Positions 11,233-21,904 of a stretch of 64,000 nt of DNA are shown here, piece after piece (positions within the stretch are counted from its first letter, which is position 1; each line of letters starts with the position of its first letter). Under the pieces are notes generated by a model. That model searched no databases, was not told the origin of the DNA, and was given only the letters and a program-made list of their open reading frames with translations. This DNA comes from Baylisascaris procyonis. Its lineage: Eukaryota > Nematoda > Chromadorea > Rhabditida > Ascarididae. A program made the translations under genes and the position numbers. The stretch covers positions 1,550,001 to 1,614,000 of the forward strand of contig JAZARR010000237.1 of assembly GCA_037389465.1 (NCBI GenBank), written 5' to 3'.

Positions 11233-13219
11233 AAGATTGGTTAATTCCTTTTTTTCTCATTATCGTTCGGAGATTTAATTCCGAACAGTCTTACGGGAAG
11301 GCTTTGGACTGTTCAAGCAGAGAGAGGGAAAGAATCAGGGGGAACTGCCATTTATGATTGTTGGAAAAAATGATGGGAAAGCAAATTTGGATGAATATTT
11401 GTTCGGCATTAAACCAATTCGATTTAATTTTCTCATCTGAGGTGTGCAAGAGTTTTTTCTTTGATGTTTGGTTTGTGAGTTGTTGCCGTATTCTAAAGTA
11501 TTATTCCTTTCCATTCATTTGCAGTCCATTCCTCTCCACTCTTCCCCATCCTCTATTCCGTCATCTCTCTATCCTCTCATGCTTTTCTGTCAAACTATCT
11601 CCCGTTGAAATTGCTGCCAGTTCTTGTGTTTTTCATAAACTTGTGCCTGCTTGCATGCATTTCCACTTACATAACTAAGCCACGTATTACTTGCAGCCCC
11701 AAACGAAGAAATCACCTATCGAAATTGATGTTTGGGGATGCGAGTTTATCAAAGAGAGACGTCAACAGTCGGACGATGCTCGATGTATATTGCGATTCAT
11801 CTCCGTTTTGTGATTTAATTTGTATCTCCATGGATTGATGTATTTTCTCGATTTTTTTTTGAACTCACATTTCACTAATAAACACTATTTCCACTGAAAT
11901 GTTATCGACAGGCACGAGTAACTGCAGCATAGCTAAAATCTTCTCAAGCACTAAAGGGTGCAGGTAAAATGTTTGCGTTTGTTTACCTTGTAAAGCGTTA
12001 GGCATGAATGCTACATGCTGAATGATTTTATGGGCCGGTATAAGAGGGATGATTTAGCGTGCTTTTGGCAGAGAATGTATATCGGCGCGAGCAGCAGATA
12101 GAAAAGCATATCGAGGAGGTTCGTAAATGTTTTGTGGAAGGAGGGCGGAGAGTTGGCGAGAGATGTTGCAAACAAATAGAGCCTGTTGGTGGACACTGAG
12201 ATTGGTTGGTTGGTTGGTTGGGGTACAGCATCGCGAAGGAATGTAACTCGGCTGATGGCCAGTGGTGCTCGTTTTGCGGGTTGCTGCATTGTTCCTGGCT
12301 AACCGAAGTTTGGCGCAACAATCACACTTGTTATGGTTTGCGGAAGTCGTAGGCCATTAACGAGTAAGCGCTGTCGTCGACACCTCACCTCCAGCGGTTG
12401 GCGTGTAATTTCAATGGTCGTGCAAATAGTTGGGTACTCGTTTATGCGCTTAGTAACAGCCAGAATGAGGGACAAACTTTAGTTAACGGTGTTGACCCAC
12501 CTTATCACTCGAGTGTGCTGTGGCAAATTGCTTTCCTTTAAAGTCATGAAAGAGCATTGATTGATCAGAAAGCAAAAGATTCGCGAGGCATTATTGTGTC
12601 CTCACTTGCATTCAAAACAGCGTGCGATTGAGGCGATCGTCGAAAGTGCCGTTGCTGCTTTCGAAATGATAGTGCGGTTGTCTATTTCTTTCGCATCTCG
12701 CTTATGCGTGTTTTCCCTTCTAACTGCCTTCATCACCATTATTCTCTTCATTTTTCTTACTGTTCTACTGCCAGTCTCTATCCAGCTCTATGCTTTCGAC
12801 CTTCGCAACGCGTAGAGCATAGTGCAGATAACCTACACGATTCCTCGCTTCTGCCATATTTCGCACTCCGCCTCATCGGTCGAATATACTGTCAAATCGC
12901 TCTAGGTTAAAGTCATGAAAGAGCCATTGATTGATCAAAAAGCAAAAGATTCGCGAGGCATTACTGTGTCCTCCTCACTGCATTCAAAACATCAGCGCGC
13001 GGTTGAGGCGAGCGTTGAAAGTGCCATTGCTGCTTTCAAATGGTAGTGCGATATCTGTTTCTTTCGCGATGGGTCGTGTCTTTCATATCGTTTAACACGA
13101 CCGGCGATAGTTACGTCGGCTTCATTTTGTTGTAAATTTATCATCACGCATCAGCCGAACAAGTTTTCATGGGAATGTTCTAGCGCATTTCATTCTAAGT
13201 TCGTTATTTCTGCATTGTT
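11233..13219 (+). repeat. repeat R, plus-strand copy (inverted relative to those at 30.9 and 47.4 kb)
   Basis: These 1,987 bases are the reverse complement of 30891-32876 and of 47385-49370. Identity is roughly 93-96 percent from 11233 to about 12465, and practically complete from about 12470 to 13150. The ends are sharp: on the left homology starts at AAAGATTGGTTAATT, on the right it stops after TTATTTCTGCATTGTT. No terminal inverted repeat, target-site duplication or transposase frame was recognised, so the class of element is open. It could be a fragment of a larger segmental repeat. Confidence 0.85.
12538..13060 (+). repeat. tandem sub-repeat inside repeat R (two units, about 370 bp apart)
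   Basis: AAAGTCATGAAAGAGCATTG begins a roughly 150-base unit at 12538. A diverged second unit begins at 12909 with a one-base insertion and further changes. Both contain GATTCGCGAGGCATTA and a TTGCTGCTTTC block. The same pair is present, inverted, in the two other copies of repeat R. Confidence 0.75.
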
Positions 13220-14299
13220 GTCTCCAGAAGTACCTCAACCTTTGTGCCTGGATTTTCTTCCCTGTGATTTTGCATTGAAGATTTTTAGGTCAGTTGTAAT
13301 CTTGTGCCAGATGCTGAATGTATTCAGTGAGGCTGTAAAAACTTGCATTCTTATCGGTTCTTGAAGGGCTGTTTTGTCTGTCAGATTACATTTGAAGGAA
13401 TCATTTGCTGCATCATGAGTTATTGCCATCAAATCATTTACCAACCGCCGCATCATCAGACTTACAGCCTTCCTGCATGCAACCTTCCCGCATTTCTGTC
13501 ACCAGACTTGCAACCCATAATTCAACAGCGTTCAGTGCTGGCCTTTTGCGTAGCTTACGAACAGCTGCGAGGTTGTCTGCATCATTGCTGTGAAAGAAGA
13601 AAAGAGGGGAGGACGGGATCCGGAGATCGAAATTCTATCGATTAGTGTGTCCGGAAGAAAGTCTCGAGGGAACCATTCGTTTGCTTCCAGCTGTAACGTA
13701 TGGAGATTTAATTGGAAACGTTGCATTCGACAGCTTTTTACAGTATTACTGATAGACAGTTTTAATAAGTGATGGTTAGTTGTGCTGAATGATTTCTGTT
13801 TTTATTTGCATAACTGCGTAACGAATTTCTTCGCCACTGTAGTGCTTATAAGAAGAATGTCATTTCATTCGTCACTCGAGGACTTTATGAAAAGATCCGT
13901 GTAAGGAATACCTTAAATGATGATTTTTTGATGGTTTAATGCGCTTGAGTTATTTTAAGATGCGGCCCCAGATGAAGAGAGGACGTTGAAGACTGGTGGA
14001 CCGGCATGGCCTGGCCGACGATAACTACCACCGAACGTGATCAACCAGATCCAGGATCTCGGCGACGGCCAACAAATGGTTATAGTTATTTTTCTTCATA
14101 ATCTTTCATGAATATATATGCATTAAATTTTGAGGGTGGAAAATTTTTTCGATCTTTTACTCAAGCTTTCGTCATTTTTCTACTCGACTCTGATTCTCAT
14201 CGTTTGTAGCGAAAACGATATAAATTTTCTGTTCGTATGTGAAAATATCTTCGATGATTAAGTCAGAACTAGTACTATATAGCCTTGTGATTTGCAGCT
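13220..14299. other. gene-free stretch with one GC-richer, coding-like patch
   Basis: Most of this is unassigned. The patch 13965-14085 is much richer in G and C than its surroundings. One frame reads DEERTLKTGGPAWPGRR and, after a stop, LPPNVINQIQDLGDGQQ; another reads EDVEDWWTGMAWPTITTTER. It may be a short exon or exon relic, but frame and identity cannot be decided from the sequence. Confidence 0.3.
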
Positions 14300-14393
14300 A
14301 TATCATTTTCGAAAGCCTTAAAATTTTCGCCTTTAAACGCTTTGACGCGCTCAGTAGTGCCCCACTTTTTGTTATGAGGTGCATCATTCATAA
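14300..14393 (+). repeat. fragment related to DNA flanking repeat R in the duplicated block
   Basis: These 94 bases (from TATATCATTTTCGAAAGCCT to the GGTGCATCATTCATA motif) match the reverse complement of about 32879-32973. In the duplicated block that sequence directly abuts repeat R. Here it lies 1.08 kb beyond the R copy and on the opposite side of it, so the order of the pieces differs between the loci. Confidence 0.75.
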
Positions 14394-15237
14394 CCAATAA
14401 TTTTTCCTAGTCGTTTCGACCAAATTCTTGAGTATATGCTCACTGCTCTCAGTTGTTTTGTCAACATTCAAACTTTGACGACTCTAAAATCTCCCATCCC
14501 GATTTTTTGTGTTCTTTTGATATAGTCACCTCTGTGCTGGTTTTGCTTCCCAACCATACCCTTAAAAAATCAAATTTCACACATTACTCGAAGTAGTAAA
14601 TACAATCTTCACAAAAGAAGTAAGATTGGCCACTGAACTTGAAGGCGTACAGCTGGTGTAATATTGGACTAGATTGTGAATTTCGTTGTTTCCTTAACCA
14701 CGATGTTCGCCTCTCGTCTGACTTAACCCTCTGCTACACTCTGAAAGAAATATTTAGGCTGCGACTTGCATTTGGGAAAATTAAATTTAATGTTTGAACA
14801 ACTCCCACTTTCTTTTCTGATATTAGCGCCCAGTCATCGTCAGAAAAAAGTGCCATGCATCGAAACTTTTGACGTGTAATTGCTTCTAAACGATCTGAAA
14901 AGTAAAACTTGGAAAAATAAGTAGACGCTGCAGATCTAGCACGCTTAATTTTGTTGGGTCCTGCGACATGTTGTATAGGAGTGTTGTGTGGCGAAAGTGA
15001 TCCGGCACAAACGGCCTGCAGAAAAAGCCATATGGCCAGCTGTGGTGGCAATGTTTGCATTGAATAGTTGCAACGACTTTTACGATTGTTTGGAAGCTTA
15101 TAGCATTCTTACATCCACAGAAGCTGCAAAGTTAATGTGGAAGTTGGCTGTGACTGCCCTGCCACCACGATGTGGTACAGCTTTATAACAACAATGATTT
15201 CCTGGTTTCATCGCCCTCATCATTCTTGGAATTTCAG
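14394..15237. other. gene-free stretch
   Basis: No supported gene. It contains copy 2 of the 45-bp dispersed repeat and ends at the acceptor GGAATTTCAG of the MECR-like exon. Confidence 0.45.
14858..14901 (+). repeat. 45-bp dispersed repeat, copy 2
   Basis: CATCGAAACTTTTGACGTGT and the 24 bases that follow match 7581-7625 with a few substitutions, in the same orientation, 7.3 kb away. Confidence 0.7.
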
Positions 15238-15428
15238 GTGCATTTACTTAAATACTCGAACTGAAGACCATTGAGATCCCAGAGAAGCTAGGGATGAACG
15301 AGATCGAAGTGAAGTAGTTGGCAGCAGCAATAAGTCCGGCCGATATCAACCAGGCGCAAGGAGTCTGTCCGATCAGACCACCTCTTCCGGCCGTCGGTGG
15401 TAGTGAAGGATTCGCTGAAGTCGAAGCG
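15238..15428 (+). pseudogene. MECR: MECR-like (enoyl thioester reductase) exon with in-frame stop and frame break
   Basis: MECR is the NADPH-dependent enoyl-ACP/enoyl-CoA reductase of mitochondrial fatty acid synthesis, in the medium-chain reductase family. The exon lies between the acceptor TTTCAG and the donor GCG|GTATGT. One frame gives LKTIEIPEKLGMNEIEVK, a TAG stop at 15315-15317, then LAAAISPADINQAQGVCPIR and PPLPAVGGSEGFAEVEA. The segment SPADINxxQGxYPxxPPLPAVGGxEGxxxV is diagnostic of MECR. In relatives a residue, often Trp, stands where the TAG is, so TGG to TAG is a simple explanation. Before LKTIEIP the frame also breaks: VHLLKYSN is in another frame. The tyrosine usually found before PxxPP is Cys here. 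A decayed gene copy is most likely; assembly error is the alternative. Confidence 0.7.
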
Positions 15429-16322
15429 GTATGTCGAAAGTCTCATATTAAAGTGCTAAACTAGCACAAGAAGCATAAGTCTGTGGTTGATGCATGCTGA
15501 AAATCACGCCTACGTAAAACTTGGTATTCGATGAGCATTGTGAGTGGCGCTGTAGTGTTTTTCAGGAACTCTTGAAAAATGCAATATTCTTAAAGTGACA
15601 GCGCCCCCCTTCGCCTTTCTTTACACACAGTTGAAATTCTGGATTTATTCGAACGTTTTATCGATTGCTTTACCTTTACTTTACTTTTACCCTATACCTT
15701 TGCACCGTCCTTACAGCCTTCCTTTGCCAAATCGCTAAGAAATCATAGGTGACAAATACTCATGATTATTTAGCTAAGGAATTACTTCAATATTAAATGC
15801 ATTTTTTGGGACTTTGCATTATCAGGTCTTATTTCTTCAATATTACATCATATTCACATTGGCAGGCGATTAGCCATTCCCATTTATAACCCATATTTTG
15901 TTGCTTCTTTGTTTGCTGTTTATCTGGAAGTTTTTTAAAACGTTAACCATACTCTTGAAGCAACGGAAGAGGGGTGGATCAAAGGACTGCTTCTTTTGAA
16001 CCCGCTCAGGAGTAGTTTCTTGTTTGAGTAAGTTTCGTGAAAATTTGCGGTCTTTTTTTAAAATTCAGGTTTGTTCTCATCAGTGATGTTTTCTGAATGT
16101 CAACAGTTCCAGTTTTTTATCACTTTTCTTATATGAGCCATCAGAAAGACTGGATACATGTTTTGGAATGCAGACTGGGAGGGAGGAGAGGTTTTTGATG
16201 GCAGGTTAAAGTGGTGTGGCATTTAAGGACTATCGGCAATTGCCATTTTTTATAGATAAAGCATACCGTTTAAAGTTTTGTTAATTAGATGGAAATTCGA
16301 AAAGACTGTTGATTAATTCCAG
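15429..16322 (+). other. intron of the MECR-like gene
   Basis: The interval runs from GTATGT to ATTCCAG. It is AT-rich and no coding sense is recognised. Confidence 0.5.
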
Positions 16323-16478
16323 GTGGGGCAGGTGTGGTCGATCTACAGCCAGGTGTTTGGATAGTCGCCGCACATTCAGGACTCGGTGGCTGGCGCACGC
16401 GTGCTATTTGCACCGAGAATAACGTTATCAAGATTGGAAAGGATATACCGTTTGAGGCGGCGGCGACTTTTCAGGCAG
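16323..16478 (+). pseudogene. MECR: MECR-like exon 2 (continuation of the reductase N-domain)
   Basis: After the acceptor AATTCCAG the frame reads GAGVVDLQPGVWIVAAHSGL, then GGWRTRAICTENNVIKIGKD and IPFEAAATFQA. It matches the MECR segment VG-x-x-V-x-D-L-x-x-G-D-W-V, then G-L-G-T-W and AAT. Joining to the previous exon requires one more G in the GTGGGGCA run: the expected codons are GTN GGG GCA, so a single-base deletion shifts the frame. The exon ends at GGCAG|GTCTTA, or perhaps with a GC donor at 16475. The later parts of MECR (Rossmann domain, QNG motif) are not clearly present downstream. A weak VAENGWSN match after a CTCTCAG at about 18500-18535 could be a relic of the QNGxNS motif. Confidence 0.7.
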
Positions 16479-19400
16479 GTCTTATGTGCATTCTTAAGCA
16501 AAAAAAAGATGGGGATGTTAGTAGGGAGAGGGGGAGGGAGGCGTGAAGAAGGAAAAGGAAATATTACCCCGATTACGAAATGTGGGTGTATTATTTACTG
16601 ATTCATTTGTTCCATTTCTACACATGTCTCTTTTTTGTCCTACATTGTTCGATTTCTATTACCTTTAATTTTATATATGAAGTAAATAAGGTGGCTAGCA
16701 AATGTGATGCTTGATTTGTTAGAAATGCGTTCACCGACACAACTCTTGCTTTTGATCATTTGCTTTCTTATTCGACTGACTTGCATTGTGTTCCTTGCAT
16801 ATCATATGGTTAGTTGAGATCCTCGATGCGGCAGTTAGTTGGTACTTGTTTGTAACCGTTTTGTTTGCATACGCTGAGGAGAGGATTTGAATGTTAACTA
16901 GACGAGTTTGGGTTGGATGTGACGCTGATTTTGAGGTGACAACCACAAAGGGAAGTAGTGCATGGGGACCAGCTTTCTTAAGTAGATTTTTTTCACTATG
17001 TTCGTGATTTTCATTATGCAATTTTTTCAATATAAAAGAAGTTTCATCTGTTTTTCTCTCTTGTTCAAAAAACACGTTCTCCACGCCTGTTGAATTTTAA
17101 ATCCCAAATGTTCGTATCAAGTCGGGTCGATTTTATCAGCGAATACTGTGGTTAGCAGATATCCTCAGAGCTGCTCAACCTTCCTTAATCGACAAATCAA
17201 GTCGTTGGGCTTCACTGTTTGAATTTGGCGCTCCGAGTAGAGCTGTTAAATATTTTTAAGTTTTTGATCGTTAAAGGCAGCACTGGTGTGCAACTAGGGA
17301 GGCATATTCTACCTTTATTTTATGATTTGAGGATGGAGGAGGAGGGGAGGTGGTACAGGTTTTTGCTTGCGAGGCGGCATTCGTAAAATCTGAACGTAGG
17401 ACCTCTGAAGGGGATCATCTGTTAGTGTGATGTAATTGTGTGCGATGTGGCAGTACGGATAATGCTTCGTAGGTGCGTACGTGTTTTGAAAATGTTCGGT
17501 ACTAATGTTTTTGTTTGCAAGGGCGTTGACGAAGTGAGCACCTGCGAAAATCTGAACCTATAAAGAAGGGGGGAGAAGACAGATTGGGGAGAGAAGGGGG
17601 AGTGGACAGAAATGAAATAGCAGTTATTCGAATTGAAAAGAATTATGAGAAGGAGAGTAACTGGCAACTCCACGCTTTAACAGATGAAAGGTGAAATGAA
17701 AAATTATGTAGGAGAGGCAGCACATATTTGCCCAAAGAATTATGCAACCAACTTGGTTTATCTTTCCGTAGCTTTCAATGGATCCATTCAGCTAATGATT
17801 GCAGCAGCGCGATGAGTATACATAGCCTGTGCAATGGGACATAGTTTTTCATTGGAATTTTAGCTCCAGTAGGATCAGTTAGGAAAAACGACTGCTTCTG
17901 TTGGAAAAACTAAACGAAACCTTAATGTACAATAAATTGGGCAATATTTCAGATGTTGGCCTCAACTCTTTCTCATATTAGTCGGTCGCTGGCGAACACG
18001 TCGCAAAGATGACGTCGAAAAATTTATATCTACGAGAAGTACGGCGGTCCACTAAAGGTGGGTGTTTTTTAGTCGCTATCAGTTCATTTCTTTGTACCAC
18101 TTTTCCATTATCGTCGAAACCGAGTTCGCCACGACGCAACATAAATCGACCGCATTTTTTATGCCATGAAGCATAGTATTTTTTCTCTATCACAGTTGTG
18201 ATCTTGCGATCTATCAGAGCATCTCGTCGATTGTATAGGAGTCATTCGGGCTGATGTTGTATATTTGCATTAAATGGTCATTCATAGTATAGGCGTTATG
18301 TGTCAATGTGATGGAGAAGTTTCCCTGCAACTGCGATGAATCTGAAATGGAATTTAATGGAGGGGAGAGGGAGAGGCGCTTGGTGGTTGATTTTGCTTCC
18401 ATGTCCTTGCAGCAAGGTCGCTTCGTTCAATAGGCGAATGTTCTCAGCTTGTTATTAATGAGGGTTGCTGTGGGTGTATGCACGCACTCATCCATCTAAT
18501 TGTCCGTTGCTCTCAGTTCGTTGCTGAGAATGGCTGGAGCAATAGGCTCTGATGTTTTTAACTCACTTGATATTCAATGGAGTCGTTCGAATTGTGAGTG
18601 GATCATGAAGTGTGCAAAGTTATGCCAGGTGAACTTTTGTAAAATTGATATTGTCAACCTTACTTCTTAGTTCATTGCTGCCGTAGAACTCGACTATAAA
18701 AAGGAGTCGCCTTGAGTAAATAGTTGAGACATAAGTTTGCTGCAGTCGCTGTGGGATCTGGATTATATAGAAGGCAGGTAATGAAAAAACTGGAATTACT
18801 TTGCGAGTTAAAGAAGGGGAAATGCTACCTGTGTGTTGGACTGACTAGGTTTCCAACAATGAAATGAGGACACGTTCGCAGCTCAAGAGGACGTTATCGT
18901 TGATGGTGCAAGGAAGGCATAGATGGATGGGCCTGTGTGTTGCATGAGGGATAAAGGATGGACAAGGCGGTAATAAATGGATGCTGTTGCACATGAAGCG
19001 ATTGCGTAGAAGACGCCCGATACGATCAACTGACATCTTCAGGGCAGCATTTCTGAAGCTGTGGATGATACCTGCAAGAAAAAAATGAAGGCGGTGCTTT
19101 GGTCTGCCGCAGTGCTTTTTTAGTAGGAAAAGGCGGGTTTCAACTTGAGTGGGTAAAGAAGTATTTGCATAATTTTTCTAAAATTTGCATAAAAGATTGA
19201 TCTTTCATTTAAAAATTTTGCGCAGCAACTTATACAGTGGCGGCTGTCAGTAAGTTCTTTTCAGATGGTGCATGCGCGACGTGGTTCGCAAGCGACCGAA
19301 TGTTGGTGAACTGGAACAGAGGAACAGATGTTGAGGGCGATCAAAGGAAAGGTCAGGTTTCAGTTTCTTCCGTACATTCCAATGTAATGGCCTACTTATT

Positions 19401-20391
19401 ACTTACTTATTTACTCATTGTTTACTTATTGGTTACATAAGTGAGTACTTACTTATTCTGTGATGCACTTTATTATAAATAATACTTTTTTTATGAAATC
19501 ATTAGAAGAACTATAAATATGTTGTTTAGAACTAATTTTTATGAAATCAGTCTACTAAAGACGCAGCAGAGTGTATTGTATGAGGTTAAAAGCATATTTG
19601 ATCGCGACTGAACTTCTTGCACTGAAACGACATCTCTTAAGCAGTTCAATTAAATGTTGTCATTGGCTGCTAACGAGCTTGGGTTGCTACCCTCACAGGC
19701 TGTTTTTGATTTTATATGTGCATTGCTTTGGCGTCTAAAATTGTTAAAGGTTTGTGGTTTTGACGGAAACTTCTGCTGGTTTGCTTTGCTGTTTTGCAGC
19801 TGGGCAAGTAGTTCATGAGTTTATAAGGATGTTGTTGCAGTTTTAGCTTCAGGACTAGAGAACTACGATGTTTTCATCGAAAAACAGCTGTTCAGTTCAT
19901 TCAAAAATTTAATTGTTATTGGTGGCGTGTTCCTTTGAAATTGCGGAGATTAGGCAATTTTTCTGGGTGAGTCGGCTTTCTTATGCGGCACTGTCGCTGA
20001 TGGGGAAAGCGAAAGAAGATTCTTTCGCTTCTACCATGTAATAGCTCATTTAAAAATGACGCAAAGTGCGCAATTTTGTCGTTTTTATTACACATTGATT
20101 AGCTGTCACCATCGCGAGAAGCAACTGTTCATCTTTTGTAGGATCCATTTGGGTGTGGACGTATCACGGTGTCATCGCAGACATTTTGAGAACTGCAGAC
20201 AGCTGACGAGGTTGAGTTGGACTTCTCTGGACATACGCAAGTTTGGTCGTTCGGCTTCCCACGCTGATACACCTATCCCGAGCATAAACCTGTAAGTTTT
20301 GTTGTTTCTTTTACGATGAGTTTTCGGAAGTAGTTTTTGTGGCTGAAAAACTCTGGTGACTACCACAGTTTCTGTGACAAAAACCTCTGAA
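16479..20391. other. gene-poor stretch, downstream part of the decayed MECR locus
   Basis: No convincing further MECR exons are found. The interval 20142-20292 has good splice signals (TTTTGTAG acceptor, CCT|GTAAGT donor) and an open frame containing RRHFENCRQLTRLSWTSLD, but I do not recognise it. Another frame there reads SIWVWTYHGVIADILRTADS and might be a relic of the MECR C-terminal region; this is weak. Purine-rich GGGGAGGGAGG tracts occur near 16530, 17340 and 17570. Confidence 0.35.
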
Positions 20392-20690
20392 AAATTTTCC
20401 CGTGGTTAAGAAAGCTTGTAGACAATCCGTCTCTCTTGAAACTTCGAGTTTTGAGGGAGTTTCTTTTTCATTTTCCCATATGGTTTACCTCGCAAGTAAG
20501 TTTTGTTGGTGGCAAAACCCGGGAATGGGAACTTGGGAAATGTGTGGAAAACTTTTCCACGGTTAAGGAAGTTTCTAGACACTGACTCTCTTGAAACTTC
20601 GAATTTTGAGAACTCTTTCTATTAGGTAAGTGGACCAATGGGCAGGCAAGATTTGCAGGTGGACGAAACCCGGGGATGGGAACTTCGAAA
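20392..20690 (+). repeat. tandem repeat, two units of about 160 bp
   Basis: The first unit begins near AAATTTTCCCGTGGTTAAGA (from 20392) and the second near AACTTTTCCACGGTTAAGGA (from 20552). Both then share CTCTCTTGAAACTTCGA followed by TTTTGAG and, further on, a GGTGG-CAAAACCCGGG block. The units are diverged. They directly precede the foldback region. Confidence 0.7.
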
Positions 20691-20838
20691 ATTTTTCTTC
20701 CGTAACGTCGGTCATAGCTCTCTTTTCCTTCAGTGAACTTTAACTGCTATACCGTTCGTAGAGAGAGTCAATTAGGGCTTTTATCATCTATGGTGGTTTG
20801 TTGATATATTCATCGAAATTCCACGCCTCGGGGTACGG

Positions 20839-21378
20839 TAATATCGGGAATTAGATTGGGTGGCGAAGTAGTACAAAACCGAAAGGGTCTGAGAAATCAC
20901 TTCACCCCTTTTCCTATAATCCTAACAACACGCAGAAGTAAGCAGGGGGTTTGAGGACGGTGTTAGCTCCCCTTGTGGGTGAATCCCCTTCGCGATAGTA
21001 GATAACTTTGTTTATGAAGATTTGGGAACGTAATAATAAATGGATGTATAATCTTAGATAAGAAGTTATTTTTTCCATAACTCCGGTTGGGGCGGGAGTC
21101 TCTCTTGTGCGTGAATTCTCTCCGTCGCAATTTCTTTCTGAATGTTTCGGAACCGTAGGTTAGTGGTGGAATTGGAACTGTGGTAGACCGAGTGACAATA
21201 GTGGGTCGGACCATGGTATATCAAGTACTAGCGGTAGGTCAGAACACTATCGATAGATTCTTGAACCCCCTGCTTATTTCTGCGTGCTGTTAGGATAACA
21301 GGAAAAGGAGATGAAGTGATTTCTCAGACCTTCTCGCTTTTTGTACTACTTCGCCGCTCAATCCAGTTTCCGATATTA
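20839..21378. repeat. foldback element F1, arms of about 115 bp around a 310-bp centre
   Basis: The left arm (20839-20952) starts TAATATCGGGAATTAG and ends GCAGGGGGTTT. The right arm (21264-21378) is its diverged reverse complement, from AACCCCCTGCTTATTTCTGC to CCGATATTA. The centre contains a direct repeat of its own (TGTGGGTGAATCCCC and TGTGCGTGAATTCTC, about 130 bp apart). The layout suits a foldback transposable element or MITE. No coding capacity is seen. Confidence 0.8.
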
Positions 21379-21380
21379 GA

Positions 21381-21544
21381 ACGCGGTAGATCAAACCTAC
21401 TACTATCATTTGATCTTCGAATGGTAGATGATAGATCTACCAGTGACATTCCATCTACCATGGTTTGATCTGCCACATGGTTTCATCTGCTATAGAGTAA
21501 ATCAAGGTAGATCAAATGATAGTAGTGGGCTTGGTCTACCGCGT
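21381..21544. repeat. foldback F2, arms of 35 bp
   Basis: ACGCGGTAGATCAAACCTAC (from 21381) through ATCATTTGATCT pairs with 21509-21544, which ends CTTGGTCTACCGCGT. A few mismatches lie near the middle of the arms. It directly abuts F1 and the 104-bp hairpin region. Confidence 0.7.
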
Positions 21545-21661
21545 TTTTCGATCTACCGTGGCAGATCAAATACTCCTGGTTGATGAAAATATTTGATCCA
21601 TCATGATACATCAGAAACACCGATGGTTGATCAAACTTTAGCGGCAGGTGTGAACGCGGTA

Positions 21662-21886
21662 GATCTACCATTGGTGTTTTTGATGCATCATGGTGGATCA
21701 AACAGTGTCATCAACCAGTAGTATTTGATCTGCCATGGTAGATCGAAGACACTGACGGTAGATCGAAAACACCACTGGCAATCGATCTGCCGTCAGTGTC
21801 TTCGATCTACCATGGCAGATCAAATACTACTGGTTGATGACACTGTTTGATCCACCATGATGCATCAAAAACACCAATGGTAGATC
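21662..21886. repeat. near-perfect hairpin F3: two 104-bp arms, 17-nt loop
   Basis: The left arm is 21662-21765, the loop 21766-21782 and the right arm 21783-21886. Read base by base, the arms are reverse complements with one difference (GGTAG versus GGCAG), which is a G.U pair in RNA, so an RNA copy could form a fully paired 104-bp stem. The arms are made of GGTAGATC/TGGATCAAA-type motifs such as TACCATTGGTGTTTTTGATG. Near-identity of the arms means either recent origin or constraint on pairing. Confidence 0.92.
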
Positions 21887-21904
21887 AAAGCCAAAAGTAC
21901 GTCA

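Noticed and set aside
11605..11838. A 77-codon frame with a signal-peptide-like start and four cysteines, present in all three R copies (also 32275-32508 and 48769-49002 on the minus strand)
   Set aside because: It starts at TTG rather than ATG, the frame stays open far upstream, and most differences between copies change the amino acid. This is what unselected repeat sequence gives.
12561..12815. An 84-codon frame with identical protein in three copies (also 31295-31549 and 47789-48043)
   Set aside because: The DNA itself is identical over this tract, so other overlapping frames are equally conserved. Protein identity therefore gives no evidence of coding.
18480..18560. A third MECR exon (VAENGWSN, compare QNGxNS)
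   Set aside because: Too short and interrupted after a few residues. Mentioned only as a weak relic in the MECR entry.
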